A DNA stretch of 54,345 nucleotides from a bacterium (GTDB lineage: Bacteria > Patescibacteriota > Microgenomatia > Daviesbacterales > UBA10151): NCBI GenBank assembly GCA_021786105.1, contig JAJYNW010000003.1, positions 1-54,345 on the forward strand, given 5' to 3'. Under the pieces are notes generated by a model. The model was not told the DNA's origin. It did not search any database and saw only the letters and a program-made list of their open reading frames with translations. Below, piece after piece: positions 44,998 through 54,201 of this stretch. Positions within the stretch are counted from its first letter, which is position 1. Each line of letters opens with the position of its first letter. Made by a program: the position numbers and the translations under genes.

Positions 44998-47394
44998 TTA
45001 GTTTGGCAGAAGCTGTATCTTCCTAGCTTTCAGGGCAGCCTTGTCTGCTAACCGTTTTTGCAAATCCTTCATTAGTTCACTAATCTGCATCCAGAAAAAT
45101 GCCCAAACCCAGGCAATAATTATCCAGACAAGGGGGACTTTAGCAGGCATTAAAAAGCCTGTGAAGGCAAAAAGGGTGGCGACTAGCTGAGTCAAAGAGG
45201 TAGCCCAGATAACCTCTTTGCTTGGTAGGAACTTGAACCATCTTTCTTTGGTATGGGCTACATAAATTAACATATGCCCGGAAACGGTTAACTTCAGAAA
45301 ATAAATGGTTTGGATCAGTTCCCAATTAAGATGAAGAATATTTTGCATGATAAAAAATAATAATAAGCTATTAATAACTCCTGTCATTCCATAAAGAGAG
45401 CTTAAAATAAACCGCTGCCTCACATTTATCTTGGCCGGATAGGAGACTGTTTTCACCTTGTCAAAAGCTAGAGAAATGATAGGAATATCGTTTAACAAAG
45501 CCACAATAATAATCTGTAGAGCAGTTAGCGGATAAACTCTATAAAGTAAACCCAGTATGACAATTGTCATAATTAAACGGTAGCTTTCCGAAATACGGTA
45601 TAGAGAATAGGTGTAAAGCCGCTCAAAAATTTTTCTGCTTTCAATAATGGCATCACGGATGACTTCAATACCCTCCGAAAGCAAGACTATATCCGCCGTG
45701 GCTTTCAAGGCTGTAACGGCATTTTTGACGGCCAGGCCCACACTGGCTGCTTTAACTGCCGGTAAATCATTAACCCCGTCTCCGTTTACGGCAACGGTAA
45801 AAAATTCCTTGGCTTTTTGTACCAGTCTAAACTTATCTTCCGGCAAGATTTCGGCAAAGGCGCCTGTTTTGGTATAAAAAGTTGGTTGTAAGTTATCCCA
45901 GTTTAACTTATCCAGTTCTTCTTTGGTAATAATTTTTCCATCATCAAGAGATAACTGGCGAGCAATTTGGGAAGCGATCGCCCGGTTATCACCGGTGACC
46001 ATGGTTACATTGATACCATTATTTTCCAAAAACTGGACCGCTGATTTAGCATCTTCCCGCAGGGTATCAGATAGAGCCAAAAGTCCCACTATCTTCATAT
46101 CTTTTTCCGTTGGAGTGTTAGAAGAAATGGCAACAGCTAGAGTTCTATATCCATTTTGAGCCAATGTCTCTACTTCACGGGAAAATTTTGCTTTTGTTTC
46201 CTTATTAAAATTGCATAGCTTTTCAATTACCTGAGGAGCACCAGAGGTGATTGCCATCTGTTGGCCGGCAGTTTCGATGGTAATGGTACTCCGTTTTCTT
46301 TCCGAATCGGCAGGAATGAAATCAATTTTGGAAAATGCTGGAGGTGAGATTTGGAGTGAATGTGTTTTTTCCAGAATGGCCTGGTCAATGGAATTATTGT
46401 CATCTGAGAAGGCAGCAATTGAGGCATACTTTAGGACATTGTTGTAGGTAAACTCATCATAGGCATAAATATCAGCAACGGTAATTTTGTTCTGAGTTAA
46501 CGTTCCGGTTTTATCGGTTAATAAAAGATTTACATTGGATAAATCCTCCAAAGCCGACAGTCGCCTAACAATAACATCCTTCTTGGCCAGATTTAAAACA
46601 CCAAACTCAATAATCAAGGTCATTACGGTCGGCAAACTAATGGGGATACCGGCAATCACTAAACTTAAATCCAGTGTTAAAAGTTCCAGCAGGGGAACTT
46701 TTTGCAGAATGAAAATAATACTGAGAATTACAACCGCCACAGCGCTTAATATTGTTAGGAATTTAGAAATGCTTAAAATATCTTTTTCCAGTAAACTTTC
46801 TCTTCTGATTCTTTCCACTCCAAAGATGGTTTTACCAAAATTAGTATTCCTGCCGGTGGCAGTGAGTTTGATAACGGCAATACCGGCTACCAGGAATGAG
46901 CCAGAATAAACTGCGTCATGCAATTTTTTATCTTTAGGGAGAGATTCTCCGGTCAATGCGGCCTCATTAACAGAAACATGATTTGCCTCAACAATTTCTC
47001 CATCAGCCGGGATAATTTCCCCTGCAGAAAGCTGGATAATGTCGCCTGGAACAAGCAAGCGGGAATCAACGATATGCCAGATTTGATCCCGAAACACCCT
47101 AATCTTTTGGGCTAGATGCTCGTTTAATTTTTTAATAGCATTATCCGCTTTATTTTCCTGCCATAGGGATATGCCAATATTGAAAATAAGTAAGGAGAGG
47201 ATAAAGTTAAAATCAAAAATTTTGCGAGTAGCTAAAGACAAAAGGGCAGCAGCAAGAAGCATCAAAGAGATAGGAGAAATAACCTTTTTTGTCAGTTTCT
47301 CAAAAATAGAAGGTTGTTTCTCAGGGACTTCATTGGAACCTACAGCTTTGAACTTTTCCTCTGCTTCTTTGGTAGTAAGGCCGGAATATTCCAT
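44998..47394 (-). CDS. P-type ATPase, type IIIA (H+-ATPase-like)
   Basis: GLTTKEAEEKFKAVGSNEVPEK, LLTDKTGTLTQNKITV, VNGDGVNDLPAVKAASVGLAV. Confidence 0.92.
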   Translation of the reverse strand: MEYSGLTTKEAEEKFKAVGSNEVPEKQPSIFEKLTKKVISPISLMLLAAALLSLATRKIFDFNFILSLLIFNIGISLWQENKADNAIKKLNEHLAQKIRVFRDQIWHIVDSRLLVPGDIIQLSAGEIIPADGEIVEANHVSVNEAALTGESLPKDKKLHDAVYSGSFLVAGIAVIKLTATGRNTNFGKTIFGVERIRRESLLEKDILSISKFLTILSAVAVVILSIIFILQKVPLLELLTLDLSLVIAGIPISLPTVMTLIIEFGVLNLAKKDVIVRRLSALEDLSNVNLLLTDKTGTLTQNKITVADIYAYDEFTYNNVLKYASIAAFSDDNNSIDQAILEKTHSLQISPPAFSKIDFIPADSERKRSTITIETAGQQMAITSGAPQVIEKLCNFNKETKAKFSREVETLAQNGYRTLAVAISSNTPTEKDMKIVGLLALSDTLREDAKSAVQFLENNGINVTMVTGDNRAIASQIARQLSLDDGKIITKEELDKLNWDNLQPTFYTKTGAFAEILPEDKFRLVQKAKEFFTVAVNGDGVNDLPAVKAASVGLAVKNAVTALKATADIVLLSEGIEVIRDAIIESRKIFERLYTYSLYRISESYRLIMTIVILGLLYRVYPLTALQIIIVALLNDIPIISLAFDKVKTVSYPAKINVRQRFILSSLYGMTGVINSLLLFFIMQNILHLNWELIQTIYFLKLTVSGHMLIYVAHTKERWFKFLPSKEVIWATSLTQLVATLFAFTGFLMPAKVPLVWIIIAWVWAFFWMQISELMKDLQKRLADKAALKARKIQLLPN

Positions 47395-47408
47395 AAATGG
47401 GCAGTCAT

Positions 47409-48194
47409 TTAAGTATATACCAATAACCACTCAAGAAACTTAAAAACTTCTTTTGTATCTTTCAAACGATACCTAGCAAACGATTTACTCCTTTTGCCAA
47501 CCTTTATGGTGATCTCATTTTTAAGTTTTTTAAAAACGTCCTCATCAGTTACATCGTCACCAATATAAATAACAATTGGCGCTGCTTTTGTTTTTATGTG
47601 TATTACATTAACTATCAGTTTTGCAAAAGCACCTTTGCTCCAGACAACTTTAGGCCGGATATCAAACACCATCTTTCCTGAAACAGCAGAGATTAATTCA
47701 TTTTCAATAAAGGGTTTTAACATTTCCTTAAATAGTGATTTGATTGAGGGAATTTGATCTTTTTCCGCCATTCTGTAATGAAAAGCTAATACCGATTCTT
47801 TATCTTCAACAAAAACCCCGGTAAATTGGCTAGCTATTTTATCCAGCTGCACATGGATCTTTTCTAAAGCTTTTAAGGCCCTGTTTGGAATAGGGAAGGA
47901 ATATTTTTTTCCGGAGATTTCTCCTTCCAATCCATGATTGCCACCATAGATAATATTAGGCAATCTAACCTTTTCTTTAACATCCTCAAGCTTCCTGCCG
48001 CTGATAATTGCCAGATAAAAACCGGGCTTTTGACAAAAATTCTTTAACATGCTTCTGGTTTTTATTGACAATCGGGCTTTTTCCGGAGACTTAACAATCG
48101 GGGCTAAAGTTCCGTCAAAATCCAGCAATAAAGCTTTTGTGGGGTTATTTTGCAGTTGGGTAGTTATTTTGTCTAAATTTTTCCATAAATTCAT
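47409..48194 (-). CDS. otsB: Trehalose-6-phosphate phosphatase
   Basis: LLLDFDGTLAPIV, ISGRKLEDVKE, YIGDDVTDEDVFKKL. Confidence 0.93.
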   Translation of the reverse strand: MNLWKNLDKITTQLQNNPTKALLLDFDGTLAPIVKSPEKARLSIKTRSMLKNFCQKPGFYLAIISGRKLEDVKEKVRLPNIIYGGNHGLEGEISGKKYSFPIPNRALKALEKIHVQLDKIASQFTGVFVEDKESVLAFHYRMAEKDQIPSIKSLFKEMLKPFIENELISAVSGKMVFDIRPKVVWSKGAFAKLIVNVIHIKTKAAPIVIYIGDDVTDEDVFKKLKNEITIKVGKRSKSFARYRLKDTKEVFKFLEWLLVYT

Positions 48195-48197
48195 CGC

Positions 48198-50432
48198 TTA
48201 TCCTAAATTCACTATAGTTTTCAATAGTTCTGCTGACCAGCGGTAGACATTATAATTTTTGATTGTTTCTCTCATGTTCCTCATTCTTTTTACCTGTTCC
48301 TTTGGTGTCATTTCCAAAGCATTTTTTATAGCACCTGCTGCCTGTTCTCCATTATACGGATTCACAATCAAAGCATCTTTAAGCTCTCTTGAGGCACCAG
48401 TATATTGACTTAAAATCAAAACTCCTTTTTCATCAAACCTTGAGGCCACATATTCTTTTGCCACCAGATTCATCCCATCGTGTAAAGATGTTACTAGACA
48501 AAAATCTGCTGTTCTATAAAATTTTTGGATTTCAGTGTGGCTATGGTGTTTTGCTAATAGCACTATTGGCTTCCAATCTTTTGCCTTAAATAAGTTATTG
48601 ATTCTTTCCACTTCCTTTTCTACTTCAAGTGCAAAATCCCGATATTTTTTAACTTTGGTCCTACTTGGGGCAGCAATTTGAATAAAAGTAAAATTATCCT
48701 GATAAGAGGGATTATTATTAAGAAAAATTTCGATCGCCTTAAATCGCTCCAGTATTCCTTTAGTATAATCCAGTCGGTCAATCCCCAACCCAATATATTT
48801 TGTTTTAATTCCTAAACTCTTTAACAATTTTTCTTTTTCATCTTTATCAATTCCATCTTTTGCTTTATCAAAACCATTGGGAAAAGAAATACTAATAGGG
48901 AAAGGCTTAATATAGGAAACATGGCCATTTTTGGTAATGGTAAAGCGCTCGAAATCTATCATCGACTCAAGCTCTCTGCCCACTGTTTCGATAAAGTTAT
49001 TACAGTGAAGCTGAGTATGAAATCCCAAAAGATCTGCTCCTAACATACCATCCAGAACTTCTTTCTTCCAAGGACATATACTAAAAGATTCTGGATTGGG
49101 CCAGGGAATATGCCAGAAAATTCCTACGACAGCCCCCGGTCTTTGCGCCTTGACCATTCTGGGAACTAAAGCCAGATGAAAATCCTGAATCAAAATAACA
49201 GGTCTATCCTGGTTTTTGATTTCGAAAAGAATTGTATCGGCAAACTTTTGATTAACTTTTTTATATTCTTCCCAATCTTCCTTTCGGAAAATCGGCCTGT
49301 TGTGGGCAATATGGCAAAGCGGCCATAATCCCTCATTGGAAAAGCCGTAATAATAACCCGCCTCTTCCTCCTCAGTTAACCAGACACGCTTTAAGGTGTA
49401 TTTTGGTTCATCCGGCGGAACTTTAATTTTGTTTTGCCGGTCAACTACCAACTTATCAGCATCTCCGCTTCCGCTGGCAATCCACATTCCGCCGCAAGCC
49501 TGCATTACCGGTTCAATAGCTGTTGCCATTCCGCTGGCTGGAAAATAAAACTCAAGCTTTCCGCCGTTTTTTGTGTGAATATAAGGTTCACGGTTAGATA
49601 CCATAAAGATCGTTCTTCCCTTTAAAATATCTTTGATGAATTCTTTTAACCTTTCCGCCGTCCAAGGGGAATCTAATTTCTCTAAACGTAACCGGGCTTC
49701 TTCGCTGGCTGAAATTCTAGCCTCCATTAAACTGCTTCTTATTTTAGCAATCTCTTTAACCAAAGGTCTAAACAAGAAAGAACTTGTTACACCTTTAAGA
49801 TTTTGTTCAGCCCTTCCCATTCTTGCTAATTTTAATGTTTCAACCAATCCCCGGATAGGCTGATAGATAATCCAGCGTATTAGCAAGAGTACAGCAAAAG
49901 ACAATAAAGATGCCTGTATGAGGAGTCTAATCAGATTATTTTTCCAGATTTCGGTTAAACGATCATCAATATATCCGGCATTTTGCACCACCATCAGAGC
50001 CCCCACCACACTTTTATCATCATGCAAAGGTACCGCCAGAAGATAAACCTTTTTATTACCAACTTTTTCAAAGTCTCCGTTTGCCTTATCCGCATCCATG
50101 GCATCAGCAACTATCTGAGCAGCGGCTGAAGTTGCTTCAGGGGTGATAAAAGAAGTCGCAATTACTTGATTTTTATTATCATAGATTCCCAAACCAGCAA
50201 ATCTTTTTTTATCAGTAAATCTCTCCACTACACTTTGTAAATATTTTTCTGATTTATTAATAAAGTTTGGTTCAACTGTTTCTTTAAGGCTTTCAACAAG
50301 CAGTGTTGAACGGTATTGTAAATCAGACTGAAGCCTTTGTTCTTCCTGTTCAACTTGATTAACTGTAAAAGCAATTACAATTAAACTAATTATAGTTACT
50401 ATCACAAAGAGCGCTACAGCAACCTGTTTCAT
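48198..50432 (-). CDS. otsA: Trehalose-6-phosphate synthase (GT20) fused to an N-terminal membrane sensor/HAMP-like module
   Basis: TM-extracytoplasmic-TM-HAMP-like N-terminus (~240 aa); GLGIDRLDYTKGI, TSLHDGMNLVAKEYVA. Confidence 0.88.
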   Translation of the reverse strand: MKQVAVALFVIVTIISLIVIAFTVNQVEQEEQRLQSDLQYRSTLLVESLKETVEPNFINKSEKYLQSVVERFTDKKRFAGLGIYDNKNQVIATSFITPEATSAAAQIVADAMDADKANGDFEKVGNKKVYLLAVPLHDDKSVVGALMVVQNAGYIDDRLTEIWKNNLIRLLIQASLLSFAVLLLIRWIIYQPIRGLVETLKLARMGRAEQNLKGVTSSFLFRPLVKEIAKIRSSLMEARISASEEARLRLEKLDSPWTAERLKEFIKDILKGRTIFMVSNREPYIHTKNGGKLEFYFPASGMATAIEPVMQACGGMWIASGSGDADKLVVDRQNKIKVPPDEPKYTLKRVWLTEEEEAGYYYGFSNEGLWPLCHIAHNRPIFRKEDWEEYKKVNQKFADTILFEIKNQDRPVILIQDFHLALVPRMVKAQRPGAVVGIFWHIPWPNPESFSICPWKKEVLDGMLGADLLGFHTQLHCNNFIETVGRELESMIDFERFTITKNGHVSYIKPFPISISFPNGFDKAKDGIDKDEKEKLLKSLGIKTKYIGLGIDRLDYTKGILERFKAIEIFLNNNPSYQDNFTFIQIAAPSRTKVKKYRDFALEVEKEVERINNLFKAKDWKPIVLLAKHHSHTEIQKFYRTADFCLVTSLHDGMNLVAKEYVASRFDEKGVLILSQYTGASRELKDALIVNPYNGEQAAGAIKNALEMTPKEQVKRMRNMRETIKNYNVYRWSAELLKTIVNLG

Positions 50433-50508
50433 TAATCTGTATATTTTACTACATTAAAACAAAAAAAAACGCCTGCAGGGGCTGCCTAAAGTTTGATAAA
50501 AAAAACTT

Positions 50509-51012
50509 TTAAATTAAGCTTTTGAGGGAATTGAGGGCATTGCTGAGCATTTCGATCAGCGCCGAAATCTCACTGTTAACTGCCTGCAGTTTTGTATCAA
50601 CTAAAGTAGCTGATTGGGTAGAAACAGGGGTGGATGAAGGAGTTGCAGACGGCGATGAGGAAGGAGAAACGGACGGAGACGGAGATGAAGACGGAATTGG
50701 AGTTGGGGTTACAGAAGGCATAGGTGTTGGAGCAGGACTTGACTTATCATCGTCATCCTTACCAATCTCTAATCTGGCAGCTTCTGAAACCTCTTCACCC
50801 CCCAGTTTTTGATGTGCCACACAAGACACGTATTGACCATGGTTTTTCCAGGCGGCGCCGGGATCGCAATCCTCTTTTTCGTCAACTTCCACTTCTTCTT
50901 GTTGTCTCGTAATCACCGGGGACAGGTCATCTTTATCAAATGGCTTTGATGCCGCTACCGGGCTGGCGCCCAAAACTAAAAGCAAAGCAAACAAGGGTAA
51001 AAGTTTTTTCAT
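50509..51012 (-). CDS. Secreted protein with Ser/Thr/Pro-rich linker
   Basis: Signal peptide MKKLLPLFALLLVLGASPVAA; PTPMPSVTPTPIPSSSPSPSVSPSSSP linker. Confidence 0.75.
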   Translation of the reverse strand: MKKLLPLFALLLVLGASPVAASKPFDKDDLSPVITRQQEEVEVDEKEDCDPGAAWKNHGQYVSCVAHQKLGGEEVSEAARLEIGKDDDDKSSPAPTPMPSVTPTPIPSSSPSPSVSPSSSPSATPSSTPVSTQSATLVDTKLQAVNSEISALIEMLSNALNSLKSLI

Positions 51013-51098
51013 CTCTAAAAGTTAAAACGAAAGACTTTCAAAAATGTTACAAAGTAGTTTTTCAAACGTTTAACTATATATAGTAGAATACCTACTTC

Positions 51099-51632
51099 AT
51101 GGAAAATCTCGAAGAACTGCTCACTAATTCCCAAAAGGGAGATAAGGATGCTTTCGGCAAAATATACCACTTATTTAATAAACGGATTTATCGTTACTGC
51201 TACTTCAACCTGGGAAATTCCCACCAAGCTGAAGATATTTGCCAGGAAACCTTCCTTAAAGCCTGGAAAAGCTTGTCATCAATCACTCTATCTGCGGGCG
51301 GATCACTGCAGGCCTATCTATTTAGAATTGCCCGAAACTGTATCATTGATTTATCCAGAAAGAAAAAAGAGCTACCTTTGGAACAAGCAAAAAATGTTGA
51401 GGCAAGTGATACTGCAGATGGAAATCTGGACCGCCAGGAGAAAATCCGGGAAGTCCAGCTTGCTTTATCTGCCCTTAAGGAGGAAGAAAAGCAACTAATG
51501 ATTTTGCGTTTTTTTGAAGAATTATCTTTTGCCGAAATTGCTAAAATTTTGAATACCCGCGAAGGAGCTTTAAGGGTTAAGGCTCACCGGGTGTTAAAAA
51601 AATTAAAAGATATTTTAGAGCAAAAAATATGA
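51099..51632 (+). CDS. ECF-family RNA polymerase sigma factor
   Basis: AEDICQETFLKAWKSL (region 2), EELSFAEIAKILNTREGALRVKAHRVLKKLK (region 4). Confidence 0.95.
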   Translation: MENLEELLTNSQKGDKDAFGKIYHLFNKRIYRYCYFNLGNSHQAEDICQETFLKAWKSLSSITLSAGGSLQAYLFRIARNCIIDLSRKKKELPLEQAKNVEASDTADGNLDRQEKIREVQLALSALKEEEKQLMILRFFEELSFAEIAKILNTREGALRVKAHRVLKKLKDILEQKI

Positions 51633-52201
51633 ATGAAATAGATAAATTCAGGGAAATATATATTAGCTGTCCCCAACCGGATAATTTGGAGAGATGGGAT
51701 CAAATTGAAACCAAACTGGGAAAGCAAGACTCTTCACGCCCCTATATTCCTTCATCTTTAATCACTGCAGTGGTGGGAATTTTTCTTTTCTCTGCAACTT
51801 TAGTTGGAGTAGCTCAAGCAGCTAAACCCGGCGACCATCTCTATCCTCTGAAAATTCTGACTGATAATACAATAGCGGCTGTCGCCCGTAATCCTGAACT
51901 TAAGGTACAAAAAAGAGCTGAAGATATTATCAAAGTCAGTAGTGATTCAGGCAGACTGGAAGATGCTATTAAACATTACCAGCAAACTGTAAATGACGCT
52001 AAAAAAGAAGTTCAAGAAAAATCACAGGATCAGCAAAAACTTAAACAAACCCTCAAAGATCAGGATAAAAAGTTTACAGAGGAAGCCAAAAAAGAACCGG
52101 CATTTTCCAGCAAACTGCCGGAAATTATCAATGAAGATAAGAAAATTGAAGGAGAAATTAAGAAAGATCAGCAAAAAAAAGGTCAGTCAAAAAAAGAATA
52201 A
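51629..52201 (+). CDS. DUF5667-like membrane protein, candidate anti-sigma factor
   Basis: Single TM; AAKPGDHLYPLKILTDNTIAAVA; overlaps the sigma stop. Confidence 0.75.
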   Translation: MNEIDKFREIYISCPQPDNLERWDQIETKLGKQDSSRPYIPSSLITAVVGIFLFSATLVGVAQAAKPGDHLYPLKILTDNTIAAVARNPELKVQKRAEDIIKVSSDSGRLEDAIKHYQQTVNDAKKEVQEKSQDQQKLKQTLKDQDKKFTEEAKKEPAFSSKLPEIINEDKKIEGEIKKDQQKKGQSKKE

Positions 52202-52253
52202 TCTACTAAAACTATATACAATTAGCATTTAATCGTTTACTATTGTTTTATAA

Positions 52254-53300
52254 ATGCCTATCGATCCACAGCTTGCTAAAGCTTTAAAAAAGGCAGATTT
52301 GCGCTATATTAGCGATAACGCCGCCGGTATAACAAGAAAAAGAAATAATATATCGTTTAAATATTTTGATACTGACGGAAAAAATATCACCAGCGAGATA
52401 ATTTTAAACCGCATAGAAGATTTAGCCATTCCTCCTGCCTGGTCAAATGTCTGGATTTGCCCGTCTCCTTCCGGATATTTACAGGCTGTTGGTTTTGATG
52501 AAAAAGGAAGAAAACAATATATTTATCATCCCGAGTGGTTAAAAATTTCCCAGGAAAATAAATTCAATAAAATGGTTTTTTTCGGGGAAATTTTACCGGA
52601 AATTCGTAAAAAAGTTTCCAGAGACATGATGCTTGAAGAACTTGAACGCAACAGGATCATCGCAACTGTTGTTTGGCTTTTGGAGCATACCTTTATCAGA
52701 ATCGGCAATATTGAATATGCAGAAGAAAATAATTCTTTTGGCTTAACTACTCTTCGCAATCGACATGTTAAAGTCCGTGGGAAAAAAGTAAAATTTGAAT
52801 TTCGGGGAAAAAGCGGGGTACAACAATCAGTCAGCGTCTCTCATCCCCGGATAGCTAAATTGATTAAAGAATGCATTGAACTGCCTGGCTATGAAATATT
52901 TAAATACTTGGATGATACCGGCGAACGACACACCATCGATTCTGTTGATGTAAATAATTACTTAAAAGATTTAACCGGAGAAGATGTATCTGCTAAAGAT
53001 TTCCGGACATGGGGAGGAACTACTCTTTGCGCTACCACTCTTTGTGAGATTGGACCTTTTCAAACACCAGTTGACGGGAAAAGAAACATTGCCTATGCAG
53101 TAAAAAAAGTCTCTCAGCATCTTCATAACACTGCCTCAGTTTGCCGCAACTACTATATTCACCCAATCGTCATAAAAACTTATCAGGAAAATAAACTAAT
53201 TCCCCACTTTAAAAATATTTATATAAATTACAGCCGAGAAAAAGCGGAGATTGGCCGTAATGAATTTGCCACCCTTACCCTACTTCGCAAGTATTCTTAA
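52254..53300 (+). CDS. DNA topoisomerase IB
   Basis: GLTTLRNRHVKVRGKKVKFEFRGKSG, DFRTWGGTTLCA, NTASVCRNYYIHP. Confidence 0.95.
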   Translation: MPIDPQLAKALKKADLRYISDNAAGITRKRNNISFKYFDTDGKNITSEIILNRIEDLAIPPAWSNVWICPSPSGYLQAVGFDEKGRKQYIYHPEWLKISQENKFNKMVFFGEILPEIRKKVSRDMMLEELERNRIIATVVWLLEHTFIRIGNIEYAEENNSFGLTTLRNRHVKVRGKKVKFEFRGKSGVQQSVSVSHPRIAKLIKECIELPGYEIFKYLDDTGERHTIDSVDVNNYLKDLTGEDVSAKDFRTWGGTTLCATTLCEIGPFQTPVDGKRNIAYAVKKVSQHLHNTASVCRNYYIHPIVIKTYQENKLIPHFKNIYINYSREKAEIGRNEFATLTLLRKYS

Positions 53301-53303
53301 AAA

Positions 53304-53573
53304 TCAAAAACAAAAATTAAGCAAACATTTCGGCAGATCGCCGTCTAAATACCATTTATTTCTAAATTTAACAATTTTTATTACTTGGTCAGAATCCGTT
53401 TTGCAAATAGCATAATTTTCATTTCTAGCAATTAAACGGTTACACCCCCTGAAAATAGCATAGCTTTCAAGCGTAGAATGAGCTTTTCTTAAAACAGTCA
53501 TTTGATATATTAAGAGAACCGAAAATAGGATCGCTGCCAAAGATAATAAAACAATTATTCTTCGATTTTTCAT
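53304..53573 (-). CDS. Small hypothetical membrane-anchored protein
   Basis: ORF with N-terminal hydrophobic segment; no recognised family. Confidence 0.45.
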   Translation of the reverse strand: MKNRRIIVLLSLAAILFSVLLIYQMTVLRKAHSTLESYAIFRGCNRLIARNENYAICKTDSDQVIKIVKFRNKWYLDGDLPKCLLNFCF

Positions 53574-53656
53574 TTATTTCCAAAGAGAAAACTTTTTGGT
53601 TAATTCTCTGAGTTGATTATTTTCTCCAAAGAAACAAATACCATAATACTCTAATT

Positions 53657-53998
53657 CTACTTCCGGTGTCTTGTTCTCTGCTTCTGCTCAACAAATGTTC
53701 CAATTGTCATTGTGCTGGGAAAATCTGTAAAAAGAATGTTAAGCTCCTGCAGCTTAGTACGGAGCATGTATATTTGATTTGAATTATCAGCAGATAGGAC
53801 AATATATGGATTATCAGAAATACTTGAGTGCTTACCGCCGTCTTTATCAATGTATGTATCAAATCTAAGCAACTCTTTATTAGGAAATAACTCGGAAAGA
53901 CCCACGGCCATATGGCCTAGTGCATTCATTAGTTTTCCAGGCTCTATTTTTTTATTCAATACTGCCACAAATCTATGAGTAGTTGATTCATTATTCAT
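53657..53998 (-). CDS. DUF2000-like protein
   Basis: FVAVLNKKIEPGKLMNALGHMAVGL. Confidence 0.75.
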   Translation of the reverse strand: MNNESTTHRFVAVLNKKIEPGKLMNALGHMAVGLSELFPNKELLRFDTYIDKDGGKHSSISDNPYIVLSADNSNQIYMLRTKLQELNILFTDFPSTMTIGTFVEQKQRTRHRK

Positions 53999-54053
53999 AG
54001 TGGTAGTATAACAAAAGTTCTAACGCAGCGTACATTGGGGATACCATAAAAAG

Positions 54054-54124
54054 TTGCGGGACTAGGATTCGAACCTAGATAGACACATCCAGAGTGTGCC
54101 GTACTACCATTATACGATCCCGCA
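54054..54124 (-). tRNA. tRNA-Gln (anticodon CUG)
   Basis: TGCGGGA/TCCCGCA acceptor, GCACA-CTCTGGA-TGTGT anticodon arm, CTAGG-TTCGAAT-CCTAG T arm; no encoded CCA. Confidence 0.93.
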
Positions 54125-54139
54125 ATACATTTTGGAATT

Positions 54140-54171
54140 ACGTTTTTGCGCAAGCAAAAAGGCAAGGTTCT
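54140..54171. repeat. Intergenic repeat copy 2 (ACGTTTTTGCGCAAGCAAAAAGGCAAGGTTCT)
   Basis: Near-identical to 28061-28091. Confidence 0.75.
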
Positions 54172-54201
54172 GCGAGTGCGAAGTATAATATATCACAAAA
54201 C

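Noticed and set aside
50640-50760. Low-complexity GGAGACGGAGATGAAGAC stretch as a tandem repeat or minisatellite, and DDDDK as a protease tag
   Set aside because: It encodes the Ser/Pro/Thr linker of the secreted protein; DDDDK is a chance acidic run.
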